From positions 19,106,739 through 19,170,738 of the forward strand of contig NC_071397.1 of assembly GCF_022682495.2 (NCBI RefSeq): DNA of 64,000 bases. The letters run 5' to 3'. This DNA comes from Desmodus rotundus (Eukaryota > Chordata > Mammalia > Chiroptera > Phyllostomidae). Within the stretch, counting starts at the first letter, position 1. Each line of letters begins with the position of its first letter. This document shows, one piece after another, positions 36,641 to 48,012 of this stretch. Both the position numbers and the translations under genes were made by a program. The notes beneath the pieces are model-generated. The model had not been told where the DNA came from. It searched no databases and saw nothing but the letters and a program-made list of their open reading frames with translations.

Positions 36641-38924
36641 ATATGTGGAGGCCATAAAACTTATAATCAATAATTTGATCTTCATAATCATAAATTTAAT
36701 TTTGACTCACAGGCTTACGGGTAATTTTATTTCCTTCTATATGAAACTTATCTTTGTCTAATTTATAAAAAATAAATACCTTTAATATACAATAAATTAA
36801 TAAAAGTATATTTTAAATCATGATACTCATGTACTTCAATGCTCTCAATTCCACTTTCTTTCTGAAGTCATCTTATAGACTCAAACAAGTACTAGTATTT
36901 CCTTCCCTGAACTACAAAGTTGTTACTATTATATCTCTCATATAGAATTTCTCATATATTTTTCTTTGCATTATCATTGTCAGTACTCAATTACCATTAG
37001 ACCGAAGAGTAGAAATTAGGTCTTGTTCAGAAATGCATTTACTTAGCTCACGTTTTGCATACAGAAGGTGCTCAAGAAATGTTATTCATCAAATGAGTTG
37101 GGGAAGTACAAGAAAATTTTAAAAGGGACACGTTGTATAGAAAAAATATATAAAATAGTCACAAAACAGATATTGACAGATCATATACAACATAGATGAA
37201 ATTTTTACAAAAATAGTATTCATTGAGACGGTCTCCATGAGAGATGCTGTTTACTTGGTTTGCACACTCTAATGACCTGAATCCTGACTCCCATCAACAA
37301 ATGGGGTACATCCATTATTGATATCCAAGTCTAACTTAGGACCTTACAAACATCACAAAAGGATTCAGTGAAAATGACAGAGCAGAACATGAGCAATTCT
37401 CTGGGACCACGGTGGGAACTCCCAAGAATATCTTGAAGAGACTTAAGAGGTAGAAGTGATATCCTGCTCTCATAAGAGTGGAAGCTGTAATATTTTGAAG
37501 GTAATGTTAATGTGCCTCTCTTTACTTCTACTAGTTTAGTAAGGAGAAGCTTATATACAGTAAATTCTGGTAACTATAGAGTGGTTATGTTATCAATCTC
37601 AAGTTCTTCCTTGCTAAAAAAAAAATAACTTAAGAAAAAGGTCTTCCCTGAGGTAATTCTCATATCCAGTCCTCTTCCCTTTTTCAGACGTCTCATGCAA
37701 TTCTTGTTCAAGGCCACTTGTTCTATCCAAAATATGATAGCTTTGTTTTTTCAGACCTTATGTTTATACTTTTTAATGGATTTACTCAGAGTACCAATGT
37801 TCGCTAACATGTTTTTTTCTAAAGTCTTTCCATCTTCACAAGTAATCTGACAGACACTGGGTATTTTTGTGGGTGCTGCGGCTCTTTGGATCTCAAGTAG
37901 AAGACTCTTGAGCTGTATTCCACAATGTAGGTTAAGAGAAGGAGGATGCAGTGTGGAATGAAAGTTTAATCCCTTTTAACTGGGTGTTACTTCCTGGACA
38001 AAGTGATACCTGAAGACCATTGCATCATTACACAATACCAGGAAGCCTCTGACACTTTATAAGACTATAGAACATATTAATTTATTGAGAATTTAATTGA
38101 GCAAATTCATGTAATAACCCATTACAAAATTGCTTGGTTTTACTTTTCATTGCTATGAGCCCTTAAGAGGGAAGGATGGTTATTCTCCCCTACCTCTTCA
38201 AAAGTGAGGCCAGTTCTTATTTTGTATAGGTTCTCCTTTTTCACATGAAAATGCCATGGTGGGGGAATAATAAATACTCTTTTGCATTCGAGGACTGGAC
38301 AGAAATTGCAAATGGGGATTGGAACCCTGTTGGTAACTCTTTATGAACTTTAGCACAAGAAGAATCCAGAAGGAGAAAGTATGGAAGCTTTGAATTTAGA
38401 ATTGAGGAATGTGTGTGGGGAATGGCATAAGAAAAGGGGACACCCACTTAGGGACAGGGAATTGTGCCAGGACTGAAAGTTCTGTGAGGGGTACAGGGGC
38501 CTGAGAAAGCTTGTTTGCAGTCTCTTTCTCAGGAATTAAGATTACAAAAACAGCACAGCTTCCTGGGTGCCTGTGAGCCTGGGGGTGGGGTCGTAAGGCT
38601 AAGGAAGCAGCATGGCTTGAGAGCTCAAGCCACTTGGACCTGAAGGACAAGAGTCACACGTGTAGTGTCCAACTGAATAGAATCCAGATTTAAGCAGGAA
38701 GCTGGGAAAGATGTCACACTAGATGAAACTTTAGCATTGAACAAAGCCAACAGATAAGAACCTTCCAAGATATTCTGCATCTATTAGAAACTGAAGTTGC
38801 TGTAGAAACTGTGGACCTCTTTTCTGCATCATATTGGCATATGGCTGCATGGCTGTTTGCAGAGACTCAGGGATGGAGGAACTCCTGGAGCTATATCAGG
38901 TAGCTCCCGCTGCATTAGACTTGA
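36641..38924. other. Unassigned intergenic DNA
   Basis: About 2.3 kb. A GC-richer patch at 38500-38650 (GTGAGCCTGGGGGTGGGGTC) is not assigned. No exon recognised. Confidence 0.4.
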
Positions 38925-39802
38925 TTCGGACAATCCCAAAACTCGTGACACTGGGATCATTATTATTATTGTGAGAGCACTTACCATGAGATCTACACTC
39001 TTCAAAAATGTGTATAATACATTATTATTAACTATAGACACAATGTTGTATAGTGGATCTCTGAAACATTCGTTTTTGAGTTTTACATTTTACTTTCCCA
39101 ACGACAGTATACAAGGGTTACAATCTCTTCACATTGTCACCAACAATTACCTTTTGTTTTTTTATAAGAAACCCTTAAAAATGTGATGTGATATCTCATT
39201 GTGTTTTTGATTTGTATTTCCCTGATGTTTAGTGATGTTGAGCATCTTTTCATAACCTGTTGCCATTTCTATGTCTTCTAATGTCTATTATGGTACTTTG
39301 CCATTTTTTAATCTTTTTTTGTGGGGGGGGATATTGAGTTGAAGGAGTTCTTTATATATTTTGAATATTGACCCCTCATATGATTAATGTACCAGATAAT
39401 ACACTGGATATATACTGGATATATGGTGTGCAAGTATTTTCTTCCATTTTATGAGGGTTTTTTTCACTCTATTGTTTTCTTTGCTGTGCAAAGCTTTTTA
39501 GTTCAATGTAGAACCACTTGTCTATTTTGTTTTTGTTCCCTGTGCTTTTGGTAATATAAATATATCATTGCCAAGGCCAATGTCATGAAGTTTTTTCCAC
39601 ATGTTCTCTCCTAGGAATTTTACAGTCTCAGCTGTTACAAGTTTTTCGTTTATTTTGAGTTGATATCTGTGTATAGGGTAAGGTTCCAACTTAATTCTTT
39701 CACATGTGCTAGTCAGCTTTCCCAGCACCATTCTTTGAAGAGGGTATCCTTTTTCTATTGTGTATTCTTGTCACCTTTGTTAACGATCAGTTGACTGCAC
39801 AC

Positions 39803-40400
39803 ACGTTAAAGAGGTTAAAGAGTATCGTACACAATAATCAAATGGTATTTATTCATATGTGCAATGATGGTTCAACACATGATTTTCAATGTGATAAACC
39901 ACATTAACAGAATGAAGGATAAAACCACATAATCATTTCTGTAGATGCAGTAAAATATTTGACATAGTTCAACACCCTTCAATGACAAAAACATTCAACA
40001 ACTCAGGAATATAAGGAAATTACCTTACTATAAAAAAGGCCACATATGAAAATCCCACAGGTGACATCATACTCAACAATAAAAAACTGAAAGTTTTTCC
40101 TTTAAAATACCCGATTTCATCATTTTTATTCAACATCCTATTGCACAGGTGGCAAACACAAGGCCCGTGGGCCAAATCCGGCCCTCCACCTTGTTTTATC
40201 CGGCCCGGCACCTTGTTTCTATCTGGCAGCAGCACTGAGCTCTCATTTAACTGATAAGGAGTAAGTTACATTTACACAGCCCTAAAATTACATTCGGCCC
40301 TTTGAAGGCAACAGCGAGGCTGGTGTGGCTCCTGGTAAAAATGACTTTGACACCCTTAGACAGTCCTATCCAGAACTATTAGGTAAGAAAAAGATAAATA
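39803..40400 (+). pseudogene. L1 ORF2 reverse transcriptase fragment (inverted segment)
   Basis: Plus-strand reverse transcriptase remnant. The text around 39893-39985 reads like the INHINRMKDKNHIIISVDA segment, so the first palm aspartate region is visible. It continues to FNILL-like text at 40128, is interrupted by a MITE, and resumes at 40363 (CCTATCCAGAACTATTAGG) for about 35 bp. Broken frame. Confidence 0.7.
40146..40359 (+). mobile_element. hAT-type MITE inside old L1
   Basis: A GC-rich 0.21 kb unit starting CAGGTGGCAAACACAAGGCC and ending near GACTTTGACACCCTTAG. The ends form an imperfect inverted repeat of about 16 bp. The L1 text stops before it and resumes right after it. Ends and size fit a non-autonomous hAT element. 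An 8-bp duplication was not clear. Confidence 0.65.
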
Positions 40401-41306
40401 TTACATCACTTTTGTAACTTTATCGTGGCATGGGGAGGAGATGGTACCTACTACACTAAAAATATTGCCATATTAACAAAAAATTAGAATATTTCTTTTA
40501 ATTATTTTTTACAGTAATGAGTGTATTAAACTTGTTTGAAAGCATAGGTCCTAGTGAGTTTGATGCACACAAAATTATCAATGTGAATAACTAAATTATG
40601 ATATGAAAAGTTTAGAAATTCAGTTTGGCAATGGATTTTATATACCATTGGTTTTATGAAATTCCTTGTGATAAGTCCCCAGAGATTTTTGTTATGCATG
40701 TTAGAGATATATGATTTAAGATGACATTGTATGAAAAATATTCTTATGACAATGAGCTAATTTATAACTCCCTTGCATGAAAATATTTTGAAATGATTGG
40801 CAATACAATGGATAAATAGAAAATACATATGCCCCACTAAATAAATGTTTTAATTATTTTTGCCAAGTTTTATTAAATTCTCCTACTTATTACTCCTGAT
40901 GTTTAATATAGTTATATTTCTCCCTTTACTCCCAGCCAGATACTGCAAAAGATCCTCCATGTTAAATATGTATACACACATATATAAGATTTGAATATAT
41001 ATGTGTGTGTTTGTGTGTATGTAATTAAACATGTGCCTCTTTGCTATTAACTGTGTGTGCCACATGTTTATCTGAGATTATATGCCACTGGCTTCACGGG
41101 CAGTTTGGCCCAGGATCAGCTTTTATGCAATAGCCAGGAGTCCTTAATCTCCTAAATCAATTACCATAGTATTTAGAAGGAGTTTCAGTTGCTATAAATA
41201 GCCCATGCATTGTCTACTTTGAGAATCCTCCACAATTTTAAGAAAGCTACAGTGACTAATGACACAAATATTAAAAACTGCTTTCTCTTTAGGATATTCT
41301 TAGAAC
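40401..41306. other. Unassigned AT-rich flank of the young L1
   Basis: No exon recognised. A short alternating (CA/TG)n-rich run lies at 40970-41020. Confidence 0.4.
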
Positions 41307-41321
41307 AAAGATCAATAACCC
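41307..41321 (+). repeat. 5' target-site duplication of young L1
   Basis: AAAGATCAATAACCC, repeated without mismatch at 48055-48069. Confidence 0.95.
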
Positions 41322-41326
41322 GCGGA

Positions 41327-41338
41327 CAAGATGGCGGC
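41327..41338 (+). promoter_or_regulatory. YY1-like box at the L1 5' end
   Basis: CAAGATGGCGGC lies 6 bp inside the element. The same motif sits near the 5' end of human L1, where YY1 binding sets the transcription start. Both HAL1 elements in the window keep a decayed version at their 5' ends. Confidence 0.8.
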
Positions 41339-41970
41339 AACATAGGTGGGAGCGGAGTCCACTTCCCCTCAACGCCAGGGAAATACCTAGCTGATCTGAG
41401 GAGCAGAGCGAACAGCCAACAGTATTCCAGCATATACGAAGATCAGAGACCAAAGATAGAGGACACTGAAAGATCTGACGGTAAGAAGAGTGCTCAAGGA
41501 CAATAAGGTCCACGGGACCCAGGACCGCGCGGTACAAGGGCGGCAGAAGCGCCAGCCCTGGCGCAGGGGCTGCGGCAGGAGTCTTGGGAGAGGGCCAGGC
41601 TGCGCTGTGAGCAGCCAGGTGCTTGATTAGACCAGGGGGGCTTGAAAAGGAGGAATTTCTCAAAAAGAAAAAGAAAATAGAGACACTCAGGGGCTAATTA
41701 GAGAACTCTCGGTAGTAGCCGAGGCCCCTGGCGCCCCTCCCCCTCCACCCCTGGACTGCTACGCTCACCTGAGGTCCGGTCGCGCGCGCGAGCAGATTAG
41801 CGAACGGGACCCACACTTGAAACCCCGGAGGGGCGCCCACACCTGAAACCTCCGAGATAATTTGGAGCAGAGACTAGCTGCTCCACCCACAGGCCCAAAA
41901 CCTCGGAACCCAGTGCCGCGTGATTCAGTCCCAGGGTGGCCCCGCCCGCCCGAGAGACTCAAGCCCAGGG

Positions 41971-42255
41971 CGGCTGGATCGGGCCCCCAAGCACAGAGCC
42001 TGTGGCTCAGCGGGCTGCGCGCGCTCACCAAGCACAGGGCCGGCTGGGGGCCTGTTTTCCAAATACAAAGCTGCTGGCGAGTGTCCTAACCCCAAGGCGG
42101 CTGAATCCGCCACCTGCGCGCCAGCGTTCCAAGCCCTGGCGGCTCGATTGGTCCGCCGGCTGCGCGCTCAGGGCACAAAATAACGTCACAGACCCAAAGC
42201 GGCTGGATTCCCCTGCTGCGCACGCACGCGTCACAAGCCAAAGCGGCTGGATTGG
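41971..42255 (+). repeat. Degenerate short repeats in the L1 5' UTR
   Basis: A core like CGGCTGGATT recurs at 41971, 42041 (CGGCTGGGGG), 42098 (CGGCTGAATC), 42140 (CGGCTCGATT), 42200 and 42244, usually preceded by CCAAGG or CCAAAG. Spacing is 42-70 bp. Two copies run into ATTGG (42147-42151 and 42251-42255), an inverted CCAAT box. TAACGTCA (42181-42188) is a CRE-like half-site. These could act as promoter modules, but function is inferred only. Confidence 0.6.
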
Positions 42256-42420
42256 CTGATCAACGGACTGATTGACTGCCAGGGACCACACCTACAAAAC
42301 AGCGAAGAGTGTGACCCAGGAAGAGAGAAAAGTGAAACCAATCCTTCCAACCACCCCCTCCCGTTGCACAGACAGGACACCAGCAGAAATAACCTGACCG
42401 GTTTAAAGCCAACAGAAGAT

Positions 42421-42684
42421 TTTTTTTTTTTATCCTTTTTCTTTTTTTTTCCTTTCCCCCTGAATTCCTTCTTCCTCTCTCTTTTTTTTCATTCCTTCTT
42501 CCTCCCATCCTTTACCATTTTTATGTCTTCTTCCTGCCTTCTTTTATCTATTTCTATGTTTTAATTTTTGCTAAAATTCCTTCTTATCTTGCCTCCGATC
42601 TTTCTTTATTCCTTCTTCCCTCCTTCCTTCCTTTCCTCCTTTCCTATTTCCTTTTTCCCTCCTTCCCATCTTTGTTTTGGTTTG

Positions 42685-42715
<31 letters not shown>

Positions 42716-42751
42716 CTTTTCTTTTGCCCCCCCTTTCTCTTTTTCCCACAG
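42421..42751 (+). promoter_or_regulatory. Polypyrimidine tract with splice-acceptor-like end
   Basis: About 330 bp of nearly pure T/C, with one TG run, ends CTTTTTCCCACAG at 42751. This is a near-ideal 3' splice-site shape 213 bp before the ORF1 start. The next bases (GTGAGA) also make CAG/GTGAGA, a donor-like sequence. Use in splicing is not shown. Confidence 0.5.
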
Positions 42752-42964
42752 GTGAGACAACAAAACCTGGAGTGCTGAAAAGACTAGAGTTAGACCGTGT
42801 TAAACACATAAACGTCAGCTCAAGACCAGTGAGCACAGGAGAGTAAGGAGACAGCACCACCGAATCCCATTGGCATTCTACCATAGAAGTTCATATCATA
42901 AATCCAGGGAGTCAGAACAAAGCAATTTAAGACGCAGAGGCCAACAAGAAGAGCCTCACAAACA

Positions 42965-43897
42965 ATGGGAAGACAAAGAAACAATTCCCAAATGAAAGGA
43001 AAGGAGGAAGTCTCAGAAAGAATACTAACCGAAAAAGAGGCAAGTCAACTATCAGATACTGAGTTCAAAGCAATGGTCATCAGGAAGCTCACTGAGCTCT
43101 CTGAGCTCAAAGAGAACTACCAGAAACTACAAGGAAACTACAATGAACTCACTGCAAACTATATCAACATGAAAAAGGAAATAGAAAATATCAACAAGAG
43201 CCAAGAGGAAATGAAGAATACAATTTCTGAATTGAAGAACACAGTAGAAGGAATTAAAAGCAGACTTGACGAAGCAGAGGATCGGATCAGCGAGCTGGAG
43301 GACAAAGTAGAAAAAAACACCCAGAAGGAGCAAGAAAAGGAAAAGAGGCTCAGAAAGAATGAAGAGGCAATAAGGGAAATGCAGGACAACATGAAACGTA
43401 ACAATATCCGTATAATAGGAATACCAGAAGGAGAAGAAGAAGAGCAAGGGATAGAAAACCTGTTTGAAAAAGTAATGATGGAAAATTTCCCTAATCTGAG
43501 AAGAGAAAAAGTCAACCAAATCCAGGAATCACAGAGAGTCCCAAACAAGAGGAACCCAAAGAGACCCACTGCAAGACACATCATAATTAAAATGGCAAAT
43601 TTCCAAGACAAAGAGAGGATCTTAAAGGCAGCAAGGGAGAAAAAGGAAGTAACATACAAGGGAGCCCCAATAAGGTTAGCAACTGACTTCTCAATGGAAA
43701 CGCTCCAAGCCAGAAGAGAATGGCAAAAAATATTCCAAGTACTGAGAACCAGAGGCCTGCAACCAAGACTACTTTACCCAGCAAGGCTCTCAATCAAGAT
43801 AGAAGACCAAATAAAGAGTTTCCCAGACAAAAGAAGTCTAAAAGAATACAGCTCCACCAAACCAGCTCTGCAAGAGATGCTAAAGGGACTGCTTTAA
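42965..43897 (+). CDS. L1 ORF1 protein, RNA-binding chaperone
   Basis: The product is the L1 RNA-binding protein, which coats the element RNA as trimers and is needed for retrotransposition. The 310-aa frame is open throughout. Layout: basic, polar N-terminus (1-40), charged heptad coiled coil (about 41-145), RRM domain (about 146-236, opening NNIRIIGIPEGEE), and C-terminal domain (about 237-300, with TLQARREWQKIF at 247-258 and LLYPARLSI at 269-277). Human ORF1p is 338 aa; the difference is mainly in the N-terminal and coiled-coil part. The ATG has A at -3 and G at +4, a strong start context. ORF2 starts 46 bp after the stop. Confidence 0.96.
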   Translation: MGRQRNNSQMKGKEEVSERILTEKEASQLSDTEFKAMVIRKLTELSELKENYQKLQGNYNELTANYINMKKEIENINKSQEEMKNTISELKNTVEGIKSRLDEAEDRISELEDKVEKNTQKEQEKEKRLRKNEEAIREMQDNMKRNNIRIIGIPEGEEEEQGIENLFEKVMMENFPNLRREKVNQIQESQRVPNKRNPKRPTARHIIIKMANFQDKERILKAAREKKEVTYKGAPIRLATDFSMETLQARREWQKIFQVLRTRGLQPRLLYPARLSIKIEDQIKSFPDKRSLKEYSSTKPALQEMLKGLL

Positions 43898-43943
43898 GGA
43901 AAGGAAGGAAAAGAGAAAGACAGAGGAACACAGGTAGGAAATA

Positions 43944-46900
43944 ATGGCAATGAATAACTACCTATCGATAATAACCTTAAACGTAAATGGATTAAATGCT
44001 CCAATCAAAAGACATAGAACAGCTGAATGGATAAGAAAACATGACCCACACATATGCTGCCTACAAGAAACCCATCTCAGGACAAAAGACTTACACAGAC
44101 TGAAAGTGAAGGGCTGGAAACAAATCTTCCAAGCAAACGGACAGGAAAAAAAAGCAGGGGTAGCAATACTCATATCTGACAAAATAGACTTCCAAAGAAG
44201 GGCCATAAAGAGAGACCCAGAAGGTCACTTCATAATACTCAAAGGAAGAATCCACCAAGAAGACATAAACATTGTAAATATATATGCACCCAACATAGGA
44301 GCACCCAAATACATAAAGAAAATCTTGGAGGATTTCAAGAAAGATATTGACAGCAACACAATTATAGTAGGGGATTTTAACACCCCACTATCAAAAATGG
44401 ACAGGTCTTCCAAACAAAAGATCAACAAAGATATTGTGTCACTTAACAATACCTTAGAGGAAATGGACTTAACTGATATATACAGAGCTTTTCATCCCAA
44501 AGAAGCAAAATACACGTTCTTTTCAAGTGTCCATGGAACTTTTTCAAAGATAGACCACATGATAGGACACAAAGCAAGCCTCAACAAATTCAAGAAAATT
44601 GAAATCATATCAAGCATCTTCTCTGACCACAAGGGTCTGAAACTAGAAACCAACCCCAAGGGTAAAAACCCAAAACACTCAAAAGCATGGAGACTGAATA
44701 GCATGCTATTAAACAATGAATGGGTCAAGAATGAGATTAGGGAAGAAATCAAAAACTTCCTGGAAACAAATGAAAACGAACTCACAACAACCCAAAACCT
44801 ATGGGACACAGCAAAGGCAGTCCTGAGAGGGAAGTTCATAGCAATACAGGCCTACCTTAAGAAGTTAGAAACAGTTCACACAAACAACCTAACCCTACGC
44901 CTACAAGAACTGGAGGAACAACAACAAAGACAGCCCAGAGCAAGCAGAAGGAAGGAAATAACCAAGATCAGAGCAGAACTAAATGACATAGAGACTAAAA
45001 GCACAATTGTAAGGATCAATGAATCCAGGAGCTGGTTCTTTGAAAAGATAAACAAAATCGACAAGCCTTTAAGTAGGCTCATCAAGAAAAAAAGAGAGAG
45101 GATCCAAATAAACAGAATTAGAAATGAAAGTGGAGAGATTACAACTGATACCACAGAAATACAAAGGATCGTAAGAAATTACTATGAAGACCTGTATGCT
45201 AAGAAATTTGAAAACCTAGATGAAATGGACACATTTCTAGAAAAATATAATCTTCCAAAACTGAATGAAGAAGAAGCAGAAAACCTGAACAGACCAATAT
45301 CAGCAAAGGAAATTGAAGAAGTCATCAAGAAAATCCCATCACACAAAAGCCCTGGACCAGATGGTTTCACAGGAGATTTCTACAAAGCATTTAAGGAAGA
45401 ACTAACCCCTATCCTTCACAGACTATTCGAAAAAATCCAAACTGATGGAAGACTCCCAAACTCTTTTTATGAAGCCAACATCATCCTAATCCCAAAACCA
45501 GATAAAGACACAACGAAGAAAGAAAACTTCAGGCCAATATCGCTGATGAACATAGACGCTAAAATTCTCAACAAAATATTAGCAAACCGCATCCAGCAAT
45601 ATATTAAAAAGATCATCCACCATGACCAAGTGGGATTCATCCCAGGGATGCAAGGATGGTACAATATTCGCAAATCAATAAACATAATACATCACATCAA
45701 CAACAGCAAAGACAAAAATCACATGATCATATCAATAGATGCGGAAAAAGCGTTCGATAAGATACAGCATCCATTTCTGATAAAAACACTCAGCAAAGTG
45801 GGAATAAAGGGAGCAGTCCTCAACATAATTAAGGCCATATATGAGAGACCTACAGCCACCATCACACTCAATGGACAAAAACTTAGAGCTTTCCCACTAA
45901 GATCAGGAACTAGACAAGGATGCCCTCTCTCACCACTCCTATTCAACATAGTATTGGAAGTCCTAGCCACAGCAATCAGACAAGAAAAAGCAATAAAAGG
46001 CATCCAAATTGGAAAGGAGGAAATGAAACTGTCACTGTTTGCAGACGACATGATAGTGTACATGGAAAACCCTATAGACTCCACTCAAAAACTACTCGAC
46101 CTAATAAATGAATTTGGCAAAACAGCTGGATACAGAGTCAATACCCAGAAATCAAAGGCATTCCTGTACACCAGCAACGAAACTGCAGAAACAGAAATCA
46201 GGAAAAAAATCCCATTCGATATAGCAACAAGAAAAATAAAGTACCTAGGAATAAACCTAACCAAGGAGGTAAAAGACCTGTACTCAGAAAACTACACAAC
46301 ACTGAAGAAAGAAATTAAGGAAGATACAAACAAATGGAAGCATGTACCATGTTCATGGATTGGAAGAATCAACATTATCAAAATGGCCATACTACCCAAA
46401 GCAATTTATAGATTCAATGCAATCCCTATTAGAGTACCCATGACATATTTCACAGATATAGAACAAACATTGCAGAAATTCATATGGAACCATAAACGAC
46501 CTCGAATAGCTGCAGCAATTTTGAGAAAGAAAAACAAAGCAGGAGGGATCACAATACCTGATATCAAACTGTATTACAAGGCCACGGTAATCAAAACAGC
46601 CTGGTACTGGCATAAAAACAGGCACATAGACCAATGGAACAGAATAGAGAGCCCAGAAATAAACTCAAGTCTATACGATCAATTAATATTTGACAAAGGA
46701 GGCAGGAGCATAAAATGGAGCAAAAACAGCCTCTTCAACAGATGGTGTTGGGAGATCTGGACAGCTACGTGCAAAAAAATGAAACTCGATCACCAACTTA
46801 CGCCATACACGAAAATAAACTCAAGATGGATAAAAGACTTAAATATAAGCCGTAACACCATAAAAGTCCTTGAGGAAAACATTGGCAGGAAAATCTCAGA

Positions 46901-47765
46901 CATTCCACGCAGCAACATCCTCACAGACACATCCCCTAAAGCAAGGGACATAAAGGAAAGAATAAACAAATGGGACCTCATCAGAATAAAAAGCTTCTGC
47001 ATGGCTAAAGAAAACAGCACCAAATTACAAAGAGTACCAACAGTATGGGAAAACATATTTGCCAACGATACCTCAGACAAGGGCCTGATCTCCAAAATAT
47101 ATAAAGAACTCACTCGACTCCACTCCAGGAAGACAAACAACCCAATTAAAAAATGGGCAAAGGACTTGAACAGACACTTCTCCAAGGAAGACATACAGAG
47201 GGCCCAGAGACATATGAAAAGATGCTCAGCATCACTAGCCATCAGAGAGATGCAAATTAAAACCACAATGAGGTATCATCTCACACCAGTCAGAATGGCC
47301 AACATAAACAAATCCACAAACAAATGTTGGAGAGGATGTGGAGAAAAGGGAACCCTTGTGCACTGTTGGTGGGAATGCAGACTGGTGAGGCCACTGTGGA
47401 AAACAATATGGAATTTCCTCAGAAAACTAAAAATGGAACTGCCCTTTGACCCAGTAATTCCGCTGCTGGGATTATACCCTAAGAACACTGAAACACCAAT
47501 CCAAAAGAATCTGTGCACCCCAATGTTCATAGCAGCACAATTTACAATAGCCAAGTACTGGAAGCAACCGAAGTGCCCATCAGCAAACGAGTGGATCCAA
47601 AAACTATGGTATATTTACACAATGGAATTCTACGCAGCAGAGAGAAAGAAGGAGCTTATACCCTTTGCAACAGCATGGATGAAACTGGAGAGCATTATGC
47701 TAAGTGAAATAAGCCAGGAAGTGAGGGACAAGTACCATATGATCTCACCTTTAACTGGAACCTAA
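43944..47765 (+). CDS. L1 ORF2 protein, endonuclease and reverse transcriptase
   Basis: The product nicks genomic DNA and copies the L1 RNA into the nick (target-primed reverse transcription). Open for 1273 aa (human 1275). The APE-type endonuclease (1-239) keeps N13, E42, Y114, D144, N146, D204, T191/S202-area residues and S227-D228-H229. A linker/Z region with [12 protein letters not shown] lies at about 467-478. The reverse transcriptase (about 498-773) has D599 in [12 protein letters not shown] and FADD at 699-702. The Cys-rich C-terminus has Cx3Cx7Hx4C starting at C1128. Numbers run one below human in the endonuclease and RT, and about two below in the Cys-rich motif. All catalytic residues I can check are present. 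Translation is probably by low-efficiency reinitiation after ORF1. Confidence 0.97.
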   Translation: MAMNNYLSIITLNVNGLNAPIKRHRTAEWIRKHDPHICCLQETHLRTKDLHRLKVKGWKQIFQANGQEKKAGVAILISDKIDFQRRAIKRDPEGHFIILKGRIHQEDINIVNIYAPNIGAPKYIKKILEDFKKDIDSNTIIVGDFNTPLSKMDRSSKQKINKDIVSLNNTLEEMDLTDIYRAFHPKEAKYTFFSSVHGTFSKIDHMIGHKASLNKFKKIEIISSIFSDHKGLKLETNPKGKNPKHSKAWRLNSMLLNNEWVKNEIREEIKNFLETNENELTTTQNLWDTAKAVLRGKFIAIQAYLKKLETVHTNNLTLRLQELEEQQQRQPRASRRKEITKIRAELNDIETKSTIVRINESRSWFFEKINKIDKPLSRLIKKKRERIQINRIRNESGEITTDTTEIQRIVRNYYEDLYAKKFENLDEMDTFLEKYNLPKLNEEEAENLNRPISAKEIEEVIKKIPSHKSPGPDGFTGDFYKAFKEELTPILHRLFEKIQTDGRLPNSFYEANIILIPKPDKDTTKKENFRPISLMNIDAKILNKILANRIQQYIKKIIHHDQVGFIPGMQGWYNIRKSINIIHHINNSKDKNHMIISIDAEKAFDKIQHPFLIKTLSKVGIKGAVLNIIKAIYERPTATITLNGQKLRAFPLRSGTRQGCPLSPLLFNIVLEVLATAIRQEKAIKGIQIGKEEMKLSLFADDMIVYMENPIDSTQKLLDLINEFGKTAGYRVNTQKSKAFLYTSNETAETEIRKKIPFDIATRKIKYLGINLTKEVKDLYSENYTTLKKEIKEDTNKWKHVPCSWIGRINIIKMAILPKAIYRFNAIPIRVPMTYFTDIEQTLQKFIWNHKRPRIAAAILRKKNKAGGITIPDIKLYYKATVIKTAWYWHKNRHIDQWNRIESPEINSSLYDQLIFDKGGRSIKWSKNSLFNRWCWEIWTATCKKMKLDHQLTPYTKINSRWIKDLNISRNTIKVLEENIGRKISDIPRSNILTDTSPKARDIKERINKWDLIRIKSFCMAKENSTKLQRVPTVWENIFANDTSDKGLISKIYKELTRLHSRKTNNPIKKWAKDLNRHFSKEDIQRAQRHMKRCSASLAIREMQIKTTMRYHLTPVRMANINKSTNKCWRGCGEKGTLVHCWWECRLVRPLWKTIWNFLRKLKMELPFDPVIPLLGLYPKNTETPIQKNLCTPMFIAAQFTIAKYWKQPKCPSANEWIQKLWYIYTMEFYAAERKKELIPFATAWMKLESIMLSEISQEVRDKYHMISPLTGT

Positions 47766-48010
47766 GCAATAGAAGAAAAAAGCAAACAAAATATAACCAG
47801 AGACATTGAAGTTAAGAACAATCTAACAATAGCCAGGGCGGGGGTGGGGGGTGGGGGCGGGGATAGTGGGAAGAGGGTATTACAGGAACTACTATAAAGG
47901 ACACATGGACAAAACCAAGGGGGAGGGTGGAGAGGGGGGAGGGAGGTGGGTTCACCTGGGGTGGGGTAGAGGGATGGGGAGAAAAGGCATACAACTGTAA
48001 TTGCATAACA

Positions 48011-48012
<2 letters not shown>
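47766..48012 (+). other. L1 3' UTR with G-rich tracts
   Basis: Two strongly G-rich purine patches, 47836-47880 and 47919-47985, contain many GGGG runs and could form G-quadruplexes, a recurrent feature of mammalian L1 3' UTRs. It ends TTGCATAACAATAAA, which serves as the polyadenylation signal. Confidence 0.85.

Larger units (their letters stand above)
38925..40400 (-). mobile_element. Old 5'-inverted L1, interrupted by a hAT MITE
   Basis: The minus-strand segment (38925-39800) carries an old L1 3' UTR (ACTATAGACACAATGTTGTA at 39034) and ORF2 back to about codon 912 of the intact copy. From 39803 the orientation flips: plus-strand ORF2 equal to codons of about 562-685 runs to about 40400. 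The gap between 685 and 912 is missing. This order is that of twin priming with loss at the junction. A 0.21 kb MITE splits the inverted part at 40146. No duplication was resolved. Confidence 0.7.
41322..42964 (+). promoter_or_regulatory. L1 5' UTR / internal promoter
   Basis: A 1.64 kb leader. It opens with a YY1-like box and a CpG-rich segment to about 42300 (including CGCGCGCGCGAGCAG near 41780), then a 330-bp T/C tract (42421-42750), then about 210 bp to the ORF1 start. By family knowledge this region holds the RNA polymerase II promoter that is carried along in the transcript. Repeated CGGCTGGATT cores, two inverted CCAAT boxes and a TAACGTCA half-site lie at 41971-42255. CpG density suggests methylation control in the host. 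Confidence 0.85.

Noticed and set aside
41289..41663. 124-codon antisense frame at the L1 5' end, possible ORF0-like gene
   Set aside because: Primate ORF0 is antisense in the L1 5' UTR, but this frame runs out past the L1 border into flanking DNA and lies in GC-rich sequence where long frames arise by chance. No supporting promoter or motif.
43127..43659. Antisense frames of 130 and 166 codons within ORF1, and several within ORF2
   Set aside because: Shadow frames of A-rich sense coding sequence; composition is Phe/Ser/Leu-rich as expected from the complement.
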